The position numbers and the translations under genes are program-made. From positions 49,939 to 113,938 of the forward strand of contig PBOR01000063.1 in assembly GCA_002724395.1 (NCBI GenBank): 64,000 nucleotides of DNA, read 5' to 3'. The stretch is from Rhodospirillaceae bacterium. Its GTDB lineage: Bacteria; Pseudomonadota; Alphaproteobacteria; UBA8366. Shown here one piece after another: positions 17,862 through 26,865 of the stretch. Under the pieces are notes generated by a model that saw only the letters and a program-made list of their open reading frames with translations, had not been told where the DNA came from and made no database searches. Every line of letters begins with the position of its first letter. Position 1 is the stretch's first letter.

Positions 17862-18827
17862 ATGCACTGGCAAACTCCCGCCTTTATAGGCGCCACACTC
17901 CTCTCTTGGTTTTTGACGAAATTCGTCCTAGCGCAACTTAAAAACCGCGCCATATTAGACTGTCCAAATCAACGGAGCAGCCATAAAACCCCGACGCCGC
18001 GCGGTGGCGGCATCGCAGTCATAACAGTCGTGATCCTTTGCTGGGCATATCCTGCAAGCCAATCGCCCTTACTGCTCGCTATTCTCGCCGGCGCTATCCT
18101 ACTTGCATTAGTATCCTGGCTAGACGATTTACGCAGCCTGAGCATTGTTATCCGCCTCTGCGTTCAATTTCTAGCGGTTGGCGTCACGATGGCCTTTTTG
18201 TCAAACGAAGGGTTTTTGTTGCAAGGGCACGTACCCGTTTGGCTTGACCGTCTTATCACATTTTTAGTCTGGGTCTGGTTCATAAACCTGTTTAATTTCA
18301 TGGATGGTATTGATGGCATCGCTGCAGTGGAAACTTTAATCATCGCCTGCGGTTTAGCGCTACTCTTTGCTTCGACGGCTCTTATCGGACTTGACTCATG
18401 GTTGCCAGTCGCTCTCTTCTCTGCCGCGTTAGGGTTTCTTTGGTGGAACTGGTATCCGGCCAAAGTGTTTTTGGGTGATGTGGGCAGCATACCTTTAGGA
18501 TTCTTGCTAGGCGGCCTTCTGATTTTTACTGCATTGAAAGGGTTCTGGGTACCCGCGTTGATTTTACCGCTTTACTTTCTGTGCGACGCGACGATGACAC
18601 TTATCCGCCGCTCCCTAAAACGACAACCAATTTGGCAGGCCCATAGGCAGCATTTTTATCAAACGGCAGTTCAATCGGGGAAAACCCATGCTGCGGTTAG
18701 CACGTCCGTCTTTTTAGCGGGCATTTTGTTGATAGCCATGTCTTACTGGTCCCTTAAAGAACCTTGGTTTGCATTGGCTATCGCTTTCTCCATCGTGGCC
18801 TTTCTGCTTCGCTGGATGTCGCGATGA
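17862..18827 (+). CDS. Polyprenyl-phosphate sugar-1-phosphate transferase, WecA/MraY-like (glycosyltransferase family 4)
   Basis: A 321-residue polytopic membrane enzyme with about ten helices. It carries the HKTPTPRGGGIAV cytoplasmic loop, LVSWLDDLRSL (Asp-Asp Mg2+ site), NLFNFMDGIDGIAAVE and FLGDVGSIPLGFLLGGL, plus RRSLKRQPIWQAHRQHFYQ with the HxxH-type loop. These mark the PNPT superfamily, which attaches a HexNAc-1-phosphate or related sugar to undecaprenyl phosphate as the first step of O-antigen or capsule synthesis. The stop overlaps the next start (ATGA). Confidence 0.9.
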   Translation: MHWQTPAFIGATLLSWFLTKFVLAQLKNRAILDCPNQRSSHKTPTPRGGGIAVITVVILCWAYPASQSPLLLAILAGAILLALVSWLDDLRSLSIVIRLCVQFLAVGVTMAFLSNEGFLLQGHVPVWLDRLITFLVWVWFINLFNFMDGIDGIAAVETLIIACGLALLFASTALIGLDSWLPVALFSAALGFLWWNWYPAKVFLGDVGSIPLGFLLGGLLIFTALKGFWVPALILPLYFLCDATMTLIRRSLKRQPIWQAHRQHFYQTAVQSGKTHAAVSTSVFLAGILLIAMSYWSLKEPWFALAIAFSIVAFLLRWMSR

Positions 18828-19723
18828 CCAAGACCGTCCTGGTAACCGGTGCGGGTGGATTTATCGGACGACGTTTGATTCCCGAGCTATCAGCAGCCGG
18901 GTGGCGGGTGCGCACCGCCGGACGCGATCTCGTTGGCGACCTCAGCGCCTCCAATGATTGGCAGCCCTTTCTAGAAGGCGCCAATGCGGTGATCCATCTC
19001 GCTGCACGCGTCCATAAAATGAATGAACGAAAATCGATGTCGAAGGCGACCACGGCCTATGACCGCGCCAACAGAGAAGGAACCATCAATTTGGGCAAAC
19101 AGGCGGCGGCGGCCGGCGTCGACCGATTTATTTTTTTGAGCTCGGTCAAAGTCCACGGTGAACAATCAAACATGCCATTAGCAGGGGCATCGCTAATGGC
19201 CCCCGGTGACCCTTACGCGGCGGCTAAAGCGGATGCCGAACAAGGCTTACTGTCCATACCAGGGGGTATGCGCGTTACAATTTTACGACCACCACTAGTG
19301 TATGGGCCTTACGTTAAAGGCAATTTTCTGAAGCTCATTCATGCGGTGGAAGGGGGATGGCCACTACCTCTTGGCGGCTTGCAAAACCGTCGCAGCCTCA
19401 TATTTGTCGGAAATCTCACCAACGCGATTCGGGCCTCTCTTATAACGCCACCAGGCATTTATCTGCCAAGCGATGGCAGCCCCATTTCAACCTCTCAACT
19501 AATCCGCTCTCTATGTGCAGCGCTAAAACGTCCCACACGATTAATCCCCTGCCCAGTATCGGCCTTGCAACTAGCAGGGATAGTCACGGGAAAATCCTCA
19601 TCTATTCAACGGCTTGTTGGCTCTTTGGTTGTTGACGGTAAAATTCCTGACTGGACACCACCCTTCAACCTAGAGCAGGGATTGCAAGAAGTTGCCGATT
19701 GGCGTGCGAACGAGCATAAATAA
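18824..19723 (+). CDS. NAD-dependent sugar epimerase (SDR family)
   Basis: 299 residues from ATG 18824, which overlaps the TGA of the transferase gene. An upstream in-frame start would run into the preceding gene and push the Rossmann motif away from the N-terminus. Extended SDR features: TGAGGFIGRRL (GxxGxxG, about 8-18), HLAARVHKM, LSSVKVHGE (Ser), and DPYAAAKADAE (YxxxK). Similar to the WbpK/WbpV-type UDP-sugar 4-epimerases that make the acceptor-sugar partner for the adjacent WecA-like transferase; the exact substrate is inferred. Confidence 0.88.
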   Translation: MTKTVLVTGAGGFIGRRLIPELSAAGWRVRTAGRDLVGDLSASNDWQPFLEGANAVIHLAARVHKMNERKSMSKATTAYDRANREGTINLGKQAAAAGVDRFIFLSSVKVHGEQSNMPLAGASLMAPGDPYAAAKADAEQGLLSIPGGMRVTILRPPLVYGPYVKGNFLKLIHAVEGGWPLPLGGLQNRRSLIFVGNLTNAIRASLITPPGIYLPSDGSPISTSQLIRSLCAALKRPTRLIPCPVSALQLAGIVTGKSSSIQRLVGSLVVDGKIPDWTPPFNLEQGLQEVADWRANEHK

Positions 19724-19774
19724 TACAATCGTGCCGCTTGTCAGCACCCTTGCCGCCGTTTATGAACGCCAACG

Positions 19775-21661
19775 ATGATCCTAATTCCGCGACTCAATCT
19801 TGCCCGCATTGCGCTGGCCCACGACACCGTTATGGCGGCAATCTCTTTCCCGCTAGCGCTGTATCTGCGCCTTGGCGATGCGTTTTTTCCCTATACGCAA
19901 GATTTTCTTATTCCCGGCACCTTAGGCTTCGCTGCAATTGCCATGACTGTATTCTTGGTCGGCAAAATGTATCGGGGCATTTGGCGATACGCATCTGTCG
20001 ATGACCTGCTTACAATCACCAAAACAGTTACGCTTTCCATACTGATATTTCTGCCAGTTCTTTTCGTTTTAACGCGATTAGAAGCTATGCCGAGGTCAGT
20101 GCCTCTCATTCATTGGTTTCTATTGATGGCTTTGTTAGGGGGGCCGCGCTTTTGCTATCGACTACTCAAAGACCGCCACGTCGAATATTTGTTCGAACGA
20201 TCTGATCATCGTCGTGTTCCGGTAATGTTGATCGGCGCAGGCGATGCGGCTGAGACCTTTATTCGTGCTCAAGCTCGCGATCGAGACGCCGCATACAACG
20301 TGATCGGCGTTATCGACCATAAAGGCAATCGTGTCGGACGAGAAATCCACGGCGTGCCAGTAGTCGCGAGCATTAATGAAATCGCCTCGGCACTGGATAT
20401 ACAGCGGCATCATCAGATTCAACGTTTAGTTTTAACTGTTGAGAATCTGGACGGATCGATCATTCGAGAACTACTTGCGATTGCCGAGAAGCGCGGATTA
20501 ACCATGGCACGGCTCCCACGGCTCGAAGAGTTGAAGGCAAGCGTCGAAGAAAGAAACGAAACGCGCCCAATCGAAATCGCAGATTTACTCGGTCGCCCAG
20601 AGGCCGTCTTGGACAGAAACGCAATGGAACTACTCATTGCTGGTAAATGTGTCTTGATAACCGGCGCAGGCGGCACTATCGGCAGTGAGTTGGTCCGCCA
20701 GGTTTCTGATTTGGGGCCGTCCCAAATAATCCTTCTCGACAGTGCAGAGTACCATCTTTACCAAATCGAAATGGAACTCAGCAACAGACATCCGAATCTC
20801 GTCCAGGAGGCCATACTCGGGAGCGTTCGCGATCAGACCCGGATTAAAGGTGTTATCGCGCATTTCAAACCCTCTTTAGTCTTCCACGCGGCAGCCTTGA
20901 AACATGTGCCGATGGTCGAAGCCAACCCCATTGAAGGCGTACTGACAAACACCGTCGGCAGCCAAATTGTCGCCGATGCCTGCCGCGAGGGCGGCGTGAG
21001 CCTTATGGTACAAATTTCGACAGATAAAGCAGTTAATCCAACCAATGTAATGGGGGCTACCAAACGGCTAGCGGAAAGTTATTGTCAGGCCTTGGACGTG
21101 GCTGAACGCGACGGCGGGGGCACCAGGTATGTGACAGTCCGCTTCGGTAATGTCTTAGGATCCACAGGGTCCGTCGTACCACTCTTTCAGCGCCAGCTGT
21201 CCAATGGTGGTCCGCTTACGGTTACGCATCCTGACATCACACGTTATTTCATGACGGCTGGCGAAGCTGTGGAGCTAGTTCTGCAAGCATCAGTCCAAGG
21301 GGATACAGACCCAGCCGCCAGTGGAAAAATATTTGTACTCGATATGGGCGACCCGGTGCGAATTTATGACCTTGCGGAGCAAATGATCCGCCTATCTGGC
21401 CAAAAACCCGGTGAGCAGATCAAAATTAAAATTACTGGGCTTAGGCCTGGAGAAAAATTGCACGAAGAGCTCCTACTTGGTTCAGAAAGCCTGATGGCGT
21501 CAGATAATCCTGGCCTGTTTTTAGCCGCGCCGTCGTTGCGTGATTTAACAGTACTGCGCCGCGATATCGAAAAACTGGAAATATCCGCCCGCGAACGTGA
21601 TCAAGCAGAGACATTAAGGTTGCTCAGTACACTCGTCCCCGAATACCAACCAAAATCCTAA
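19775..21661 (+). CDS. Membrane nucleotide-sugar 4,6-dehydratase, WbpM/CapD/FlaA1-like
   Basis: 628 residues. Four N-terminal hydrophobic helices (within about 10-115) are followed by a CoA-binding-like Rossmann domain (PVMLIGAGDAAETF, about 150-163) and an SDR dehydratase domain (CVLITGAGGTIGSELVRQV, about 292-310; QISTDKAVNPTNVMGATKR). In the last motif Met replaces the usual catalytic Tyr before GxxK, as is normal in WbpM-type enzymes. Converts UDP-HexNAc to the 4-keto-6-deoxy intermediate for QuiNAc/FucNAc-type sugars. It is the last gene of the polysaccharide set; purH follows after 26 nt. Confidence 0.92.
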   Translation: MILIPRLNLARIALAHDTVMAAISFPLALYLRLGDAFFPYTQDFLIPGTLGFAAIAMTVFLVGKMYRGIWRYASVDDLLTITKTVTLSILIFLPVLFVLTRLEAMPRSVPLIHWFLLMALLGGPRFCYRLLKDRHVEYLFERSDHRRVPVMLIGAGDAAETFIRAQARDRDAAYNVIGVIDHKGNRVGREIHGVPVVASINEIASALDIQRHHQIQRLVLTVENLDGSIIRELLAIAEKRGLTMARLPRLEELKASVEERNETRPIEIADLLGRPEAVLDRNAMELLIAGKCVLITGAGGTIGSELVRQVSDLGPSQIILLDSAEYHLYQIEMELSNRHPNLVQEAILGSVRDQTRIKGVIAHFKPSLVFHAAALKHVPMVEANPIEGVLTNTVGSQIVADACREGGVSLMVQISTDKAVNPTNVMGATKRLAESYCQALDVAERDGGGTRYVTVRFGNVLGSTGSVVPLFQRQLSNGGPLTVTHPDITRYFMTAGEAVELVLQASVQGDTDPAASGKIFVLDMGDPVRIYDLAEQMIRLSGQKPGEQIKIKITGLRPGEKLHEELLLGSESLMASDNPGLFLAAPSLRDLTVLRRDIEKLEISARERDQAETLRLLSTLVPEYQPKS

Positions 21662-21687
21662 AATAGAATACCATAGAGGAACTCTAA

Positions 21688-23265
21688 ATGACCGATACGC
21701 CCATTGTCCGCGCCCTAATCTCTGTCTCCGATAAAACGGGCCTTATTGAATTTGCGCGCCAGCTAAATTCAGTTGGCGTGGAAATCCTATCTACAGGCGG
21801 TTCGGCTAAAATCATGAGTGATGCGGAAATCGCTGTAACCGAGGTGGCTGATCATACCGGATCGCCAGAGATACTGGACGGCCGCGTGAAAACACTACAC
21901 CCGAAAATTCACGGCGGCATACTTGGAAGGCGCGACCTAGACAGTCACCAAAAACAAATGGCAGAGCATAATATTGCCCCCATCGATTTGGTCGTAGTAA
22001 ACCTTTACCCATTCGAAGCGACAGTCGCTAAGGGCGCACCCTTTGAAGATTGCATCGAAAACATCGATATCGGGGGCCCCGCCCTAATCCGGGCTGCGGC
22101 AAAAAACCACGACGCGGTTACCATCGTGACCAACCCCAACCAATATGCCAGGGTTCAGGCTGATATGGATGCGAATAATGGAGCGACATCAGCAGAATTA
22201 CGCCTGCAACTTGCCGAGGAGGCCTATGCCCATACTGCGATTTATGACGGGATGATCGCGAATTGGTTCGCCACGCAAAGAGGGGGTCCATTCCCAGAAC
22301 GCCTCGTGATCGGTGGGATATTGCAGAAGGGGCTGCGTTACGGTGAAAACCCCCACCAAGAAGCTGCTCTTTATCTCGGCGGACCGGCACGAACCGGTGT
22401 TGCCAGCGCTGAACAAATCCAAGGTAAGGAACTAAGTTATAATAATTTGAATGATACCGACGCCGCATTTGAACTAGTCTCCGAGTTCCAGCAACCGGCC
22501 TGCGCCATCATCAAACACGCCAACCCGTGCGGCGTAGCTATAGGTGAGACGCTTAGCGACGCATATTCCAAAGCGCTCACCTGCGATCCGGTCAGCGCTT
22601 TTGGCGGAATTATCGCCCTGAACCAAACCTTAGATGCTGTCACTGCCGCGAAAATCGCTGATTTATTCGCAGAAGTCGTGATCGCACCCAATGCGAATTC
22701 AGAAGCGCGCGAAATTTTGTCCGCAAAAAAGAATCTTCGCGTATTAATAACCGGCGAGATGGCCAGCCCGGCATCACCGGGCCTTACGATAAAATCAATC
22801 GCCGGCGGCTTTTTGGCACAGTCTCGAGACAACGGCTATATAAGAGAAGCAGACGTCAAAGTAGTAACGGCTATAAAGCCAACGCCAAAACAAATGTCAG
22901 ACCTGTTGTTCGCCTTTACAGTCTGCAAACACGTCAAATCAAATGCAATTATTTATGTGAAAAATGGTATCACAGTTGGCATGGGCGCCGGGCAAATGAG
23001 CCGGGTAGATTCCTCGCGGATTGCAGCGCTCAAATCTAAGGATGCGACAGAAGCTGCCGGCGAAAAATCTCTGCGAACAGCCGGTTCAGTGGTCGCCTCC
23101 GACGCCTTCTTCCCCTTTGCAGATGGATTGTTAGCAGCGGTGGACGCAGGCGCGGAAGCTGTCATTCAACCGGGCGGCTCTATCCGTGACGAGGAAGTGA
23201 TCGCGGCAGCCGACGAGGCCGGCATCGCGATGGTTTTCACCGGGATGCGACACTTCCGCCATTAG
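21688..23265 (+). CDS. purH: Bifunctional AICAR transformylase / IMP cyclohydrolase
   Basis: 525 residues, the family length. The N-terminal MGS-like IMP cyclohydrolase domain (about 1-200: [38 protein letters not shown]) is followed by the AICARFT domain ([38 protein letters not shown], and ending [20 protein letters not shown]...). Performs the last two steps of de novo IMP synthesis. GAGGA lies before the ATG. Its 3' end overlaps the convergent MFS gene by 29 nt. Confidence 0.97.
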   Translation: MTDTPIVRALISVSDKTGLIEFARQLNSVGVEILSTGGSAKIMSDAEIAVTEVADHTGSPEILDGRVKTLHPKIHGGILGRRDLDSHQKQMAEHNIAPIDLVVVNLYPFEATVAKGAPFEDCIENIDIGGPALIRAAAKNHDAVTIVTNPNQYARVQADMDANNGATSAELRLQLAEEAYAHTAIYDGMIANWFATQRGGPFPERLVIGGILQKGLRYGENPHQEAALYLGGPARTGVASAEQIQGKELSYNNLNDTDAAFELVSEFQQPACAIIKHANPCGVAIGETLSDAYSKALTCDPVSAFGGIIALNQTLDAVTAAKIADLFAEVVIAPNANSEAREILSAKKNLRVLITGEMASPASPGLTIKSIAGGFLAQSRDNGYIREADVKVVTAIKPTPKQMSDLLFAFTVCKHVKSNAIIYVKNGITVGMGAGQMSRVDSSRIAALKSKDATEAAGEKSLRTAGSVVASDAFFPFADGLLAAVDAGAEAVIQPGGSIRDEEVIAAADEAGIAMVFTGMRHFRH

Positions 23266-24511
23266 GTCGCGGGGCGGGGACGAAAAACAAAAACAAGCCG
23301 CCAAGCAGCCAAGCAGCCAAAATTGTTACGAGACCCGCTCTTTGAGTGCCGAAGAAATCCGTCGCCACAGCATAAAAGATAGGCCCCAAAAAAGCTGCAG
23401 ACTTGCCGGTCATGGCATAAAGTCCGAACATTTCAGTTTCCATTGCATCGGGCGATAAGCGCGTCATTAGGGACCTGCTAGCCGATTGGGTAGGTCCGAC
23501 GAAAAAACCAAGACCGAGAGCGAGCCAGAAAAAAATCTGTTGATCGTCAACAAACAGGATGACAAAACCAAAAAACAACAGCCCCGCTAATGATGCCAGG
23601 ATCATATCTTTTGAACCAAATCTGTCATCAAACCACGCAAAGCTAAGTGCGCCTAGACCGGCCGTTACATTTAACGCTATGGCAAAAATCATTATTTCCT
23701 CGATGTCCATTAAGTAAACACCCGCCGCATAAAGACCACCAAAGGCGAACAATGTAGCCAAACCATCTCGGTATAACGCACTAGCAATCAAAAAAATGAC
23801 AATGGGCCCATGGCGCCGAACATCTCTTATAGTGGCGCATAATTGGCCTAAGCCAGATATGAAAAGCTGCCCTACTGACTGGCTCGATTTATGCGAGTCC
23901 GGTACAAAGAAAAAATAGGGAATGGAGAATAGCCCAAACCAAACCGCCGTCAATAAGGCCGTAGCGCGTATCTGCTGGGCCGCATCTGTGCCAAACCCAA
24001 ACCAGGGCACATCCGGCTGCACCAGCCCAACCAGCGCTAAGCCAAGGCAACATAGACCACCGAAGTAGCCGAGGCTCCAACCACAACCAGACACCCGACC
24101 CAGCTTGTCTCTGGGCGCCACCACCTGAAGCGAAGCATTATAAAATATGGATCCTAATTCAAACGCTATAGTCGCAATCACAACCAAGACAACTGCAATG
24201 AAAACAAAGGCGCGGCCCGGTTCCACTAAATACAAAAACGCCGTGGCAACAATGCAAAGCGCTGTAAATCCCGCAATCCATGGTTTTCGACGACCACTTT
24301 GGTCGGCAATGGCGCCTAGCAATGGACCTACCAGTGCCACGGCGAGCCCAGCGCCACCAATTGCATAACCCCATACAACACTACCCTCCGTAGTATCGCC
24401 ATAGACAGCCTGGGCAAAATAAACGCTAAAAATAAAAGTGCCTATAACCGTGTTGAAGGCCGAGCTAGCCCAGTCATAGAGACACCAAGAGGCAATTGCC
24501 GGTCGGCTCAT
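23237..24511 (-). CDS. MFS transporter, UMF1 (Atg22-like) family
   Basis: A 424-residue membrane protein with about 12 helices. The opening [20 protein letters not shown] is the signature of UMF1/Atg22-like permeases. Further features are the loop [15 protein letters not shown] (MFS motif A), [20 protein letters not shown], and the second-half [19 protein letters not shown]. Substrate unknown in bacteria; the fungal relatives export amino acids from the vacuole. It is convergent with purH. Confidence 0.9.
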   Translation of the reverse strand: MSRPAIASWCLYDWASSAFNTVIGTFIFSVYFAQAVYGDTTEGSVVWGYAIGGAGLAVALVGPLLGAIADQSGRRKPWIAGFTALCIVATAFLYLVEPGRAFVFIAVVLVVIATIAFELGSIFYNASLQVVAPRDKLGRVSGCGWSLGYFGGLCCLGLALVGLVQPDVPWFGFGTDAAQQIRATALLTAVWFGLFSIPYFFFVPDSHKSSQSVGQLFISGLGQLCATIRDVRRHGPIVIFLIASALYRDGLATLFAFGGLYAAGVYLMDIEEIMIFAIALNVTAGLGALSFAWFDDRFGSKDMILASLAGLLFFGFVILFVDDQQIFFWLALGLGFFVGPTQSASRSLMTRLSPDAMETEMFGLYAMTGKSAAFLGPIFYAVATDFFGTQRAGLVTILAAWLLGGLFLFFVPAPRPNGGSVASR

Positions 24512-24658
24512 AACCTTTAATATCCTTCAATACAATTTTTGGATGGCACAAAACAACCATATGCACTCACCCTATCATAAATGCCCTCAAAGACGCCGCC
24601 ATGGACAAGAAGCGACAACTCGCCCCTCACAACCTTTTACACCATCAAACGAAATTAG

Positions 24659-24895
24659 ATTTTCGAATATATTGGTATTAACACCGGCGAGATTAATTAT
24701 AGCGCCAACTCCTTCACAGCATATTTTCCAGCATTTACGATGCCGCGGGCGGTCGTTTCAAGTTATGGCAAAATGTCGTCAGTGATCGACGCAGATGCTT
24801 TCATCGGTGTTAATGCCGATTGTCAAACCATTGGTGAAGAAATCGGCACCGTGACCTTGGTCTCCAAAGCCGATACAGCCGTTAAATTCCGGTAA
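24659..24895 (+). pseudogene. Open stretch without a start, possible gene remnant
   Basis: This is the only notable content of the 436-bp gap between the MFS and CoA-transferase genes. A frame stays open for 78 codons after a TAG and ends TAA at 24893-24895. Its protein-like second half reads VIDADAFIGVNADCQTIGEE then IGTVTLVSKADTAVKFR. The only in-frame ATGs (24739 and 24772) lack a clear ribosome-binding site. I do not recognise the family; it may be the 3' remnant of a lost gene or chance. The rest of the gap shows nothing. Confidence 0.3.
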
Positions 24896-24947
24896 AGCTG
24901 TTTGCTATTTAGGACCAAACGATATCACGAGCATTCCTGGCCCGCTT

Positions 24948-25631
24948 TTAAGCAGCAATTTCGCAAAGGGTATCGGATATTTCCAGCGGCGCGGCCGTGA
25001 AGGATTGCACCACTTCGGCCGATATACCCGGCGCCGTTTCATCTAATCGGTATCCTTTTTCTGTAACCGAAATTACTGCCATATCAGTGAAGACCTTAGT
25101 CACGCAGGAGAGCGCCGTTACCGGATAACTAAGTGTTTCGGCCAATTTTGATTCACCGCCCTTAGTCGCATGAGTCATCATTGCGAATACTTCATTAGCA
25201 CCGGTGGCGATATCCATTGCACCGCCGATATTGCCGGTGGGGTCTTGAGGCAATCGCCAATTTGCGAGGTCACCATTAGCAGCAACCTGGAAAGCACCAA
25301 GTACCGCGCAATCAAGCCGGCCGCCGCGGGCGAGCGCAAAAGAATCCGCATGATGTACCAACGCAGCACCGGGGATGAGTGTTGCGAAATTTTTCCCCGC
25401 ATCTCGCAAATCGTCATCTTCATCCTCTGAGGACGGGGGCGGTCCCATGCCAATGATACCATTTTCGCTGTGAAATATTATGTCTTGTTCCGGTGTCACA
25501 TATTTAGTCGTCAAGGTCGGCATGCCAATCCCTAAATTAACGACCCAGTCTGGCCGTAAATCGGCGGCCAAGCGTTTTGCAATAGCGTCCCTGCTCAAAA
25601 GCTTATCGGTTTGAAGCGATGCTTGCGTCAT
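24948..25631 (-). CDS. scoB: 3-oxoacid CoA-transferase, subunit B
   Basis: 227 residues of the class I CoA-transferase beta subunit: VVNLGIGMPTLTTKYV (about 30-45), and HSENGIIGMGPPP (about 54-66), in which the Glu of SENG is the catalytic residue that carries the CoA thioester. Also GGRLDCAVLGAFQVAANGDL and GNIGGAMDIATGANEV. Transfers CoA between succinyl-CoA and a 3-oxoacid such as acetoacetate (ScoAB) or 3-oxoadipate (PcaIJ); sequence alone does not separate these. It overlaps subunit A by 4 nt (ATGA). Confidence 0.9.
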   Translation of the reverse strand: MTQASLQTDKLLSRDAIAKRLAADLRPDWVVNLGIGMPTLTTKYVTPEQDIIFHSENGIIGMGPPPSSEDEDDDLRDAGKNFATLIPGAALVHHADSFALARGGRLDCAVLGAFQVAANGDLANWRLPQDPTGNIGGAMDIATGANEVFAMMTHATKGGESKLAETLSYPVTALSCVTKVFTDMAVISVTEKGYRLDETAPGISAEVVQSFTAAPLEISDTLCEIAA

Positions 25632-26305
25632 TCAACCAACCCCCCCTTGTCTATTACGTAGCAGTCCACGTAAACGCCCGGCGTCACAACCACCGCCGGG
25701 TCGATATCCCCCAAACCCACCTCATCAGTTACCTGCGCGATAGTATATTTTGCAGCCATCGCCATCACTGGATTGAAATTTCGCGCAGCCAACCTGTAAG
25801 TCAAATTACCACGAGGATCAACTTTATCAGCTTTTATTAGGGCAATATCCGCATATAATGGCTTTTCCAAAACGTAGGCTTTACCATCCACCTCAATTAA
25901 GGGCTTGCCCTTCGCTATCTCCGTACCCAGTGCCGTAGGCGTTAAGAAACCTCCGAGTCCAGAACCAGCATTTCGCATGCGTTCGGCTAACGTGCCTTGG
26001 GGGACCAACTCAAGTTCGATCTTTCCAGAGCGATACAGCTCGTTAAAAACTACCGATCCGCGCGAATATGGAAAGGTGCAAATGACCTTTCTAACGGCAC
26101 CAGAGTCAAGTAAAGACGCTATGGTGTTGTGGCCGGCTCCAGCGTTGTTCGAAACAATGGTTAGGTCTTTAAGGCCTTTCTTGATTAGCCCTTGAATAAG
26201 CGCTATTGGCACGCCACCCGTGCCAAAGCCACCGAAAAAGATTAAATCGCCATCTTTGACCGCATCCAAAGCGACATCGATATCAGGCGCCTTTTTATTT
26301 TTCAT
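25628..26305 (-). CDS. scoA: 3-oxoacid CoA-transferase, subunit A
   Basis: 225 residues of the alpha subunit: DGDLIFFGGFGTGGVPIALI (about 17-36) with the glycine-rich CoA-binding loop, LTIVSNNAGAG, KVICTFPYSRGS, ELVPQGTLAERMRNAGSGLG and GKAYVLEKPLYADIALIKAD. It is preceded by a strong GGGAGGACAACTCGT ribosome-binding region. It forms the heterodimer with the overlapping subunit B gene. The tRNA-Gly gene lies 133 nt upstream on the same strand with no obvious terminator between them. Confidence 0.9.
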   Translation of the reverse strand: MKNKKAPDIDVALDAVKDGDLIFFGGFGTGGVPIALIQGLIKKGLKDLTIVSNNAGAGHNTIASLLDSGAVRKVICTFPYSRGSVVFNELYRSGKIELELVPQGTLAERMRNAGSGLGGFLTPTALGTEIAKGKPLIEVDGKAYVLEKPLYADIALIKADKVDPRGNLTYRLAARNFNPVMAMAAKYTIAQVTDEVGLGDIDPAVVVTPGVYVDCYVIDKGGLVE

Positions 26306-26438
26306 ACGAGTTGTCCTCCCGATGGCGGTTTTATACGCGCCTCACCGCTGGGCGCAAGCGGTTGACGCGACGATATCGGGATTTTTTCAAACCCTTTTTG
26401 CATCAATCGAATGCCAGCTCAGATTAAGGAAAGAAAAA

Positions 26439-26513
26439 TGGAGCGGGCGATGAGATTCGAACTCACGACTTCAACCTTGGCAAGGTTGCGCTCTACCCCT
26501 GAGCTACGCCCGC
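26439..26513 (-). tRNA. tRNA-Gly (anticodon GCC)
   Basis: On the minus strand the acceptor stem GCGGGCG (26513-26507) pairs with CGCCCGC (26449-26443). The D-arm sequence is AGCTCAGGGGTAGAGC, the anticodon loop CTTGCCAAG has GCC at 26481-26479, and the T-arm contains GAGTTCGAATCTC. The 3' CCA is encoded (26441-26439). All stems pair, so the gene looks functional. Confidence 0.97.
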
Positions 26514-26527
26514 GCTTAAGCCAGGGG

Positions 26528-26555
26528 ATAATACGGATGGTAGCGGTGTTTGCAA
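26528..26555 (-). promoter_or_regulatory. Candidate promoter for tRNA-Gly
   Basis: Reading the minus strand, TTGCAA (26555-26550) and TATTAT (26533-26528) are spaced 16 bp apart, placing a start point about 8 nt before the mature tRNA 5' end. The spacing and position suit a stable-RNA promoter. Confidence 0.55.
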
Positions 26556-26765
26556 GTGATTGGTCGCTCAACTAGCAAATTAAAAAGGGGCGAGCCCAAG
26601 AAATCATCCTTTAGATTTTCGATTCTCTTACTGTTATTAAGCCGATTTTTCTTATAAAAAATTATATGAATCCATCAAACTTTCGGTGGATTAATTGAAA
26701 AATTTTCTACTCTTTTAAAGGGAACAAGATCGTATGCCGGACGTGATCGACTTTGCGGAATTGAC

Positions 26766-26820
26766 TTAGTCCGACGCGCGGCCTAACTCTTGCTGCAACA
26801 ATAGGACTAATTAGAGTTAG
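26766..26820 (+). promoter_or_regulatory. Interleaved inverted repeats (possible RNA pseudoknot) in the cnoX leader
   Basis: TTAGTCC (26766-26772) pairs with GGACTAA (26804-26810). CTAACTCT (26783-26790) pairs with AGAGTTAG (26813-26820). The arms interleave (A-B-A'-B'), the topology of an H-type pseudoknot, and lie 46 nt before the cnoX start. It does not match the SAM-II consensus I know. The remainder of the 352-nt gap after the tRNA is AT-rich, with one more imperfect hairpin (AATCCATC/GGTGGATT, near 26670-26695). Confidence 0.35.
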
Positions 26821-26865
26821 ATTAAAAGAGAAACATAAAATGGTTTGGTCAAGGAAAAGACGCCA

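Noticed and set aside
26766..26820. Identification of the interleaved repeats as a SAM-II riboswitch
   Set aside because: The topology is similar, but the conserved SAM-II core sequence is not present and the downstream gene is not a methionine or SAM gene.
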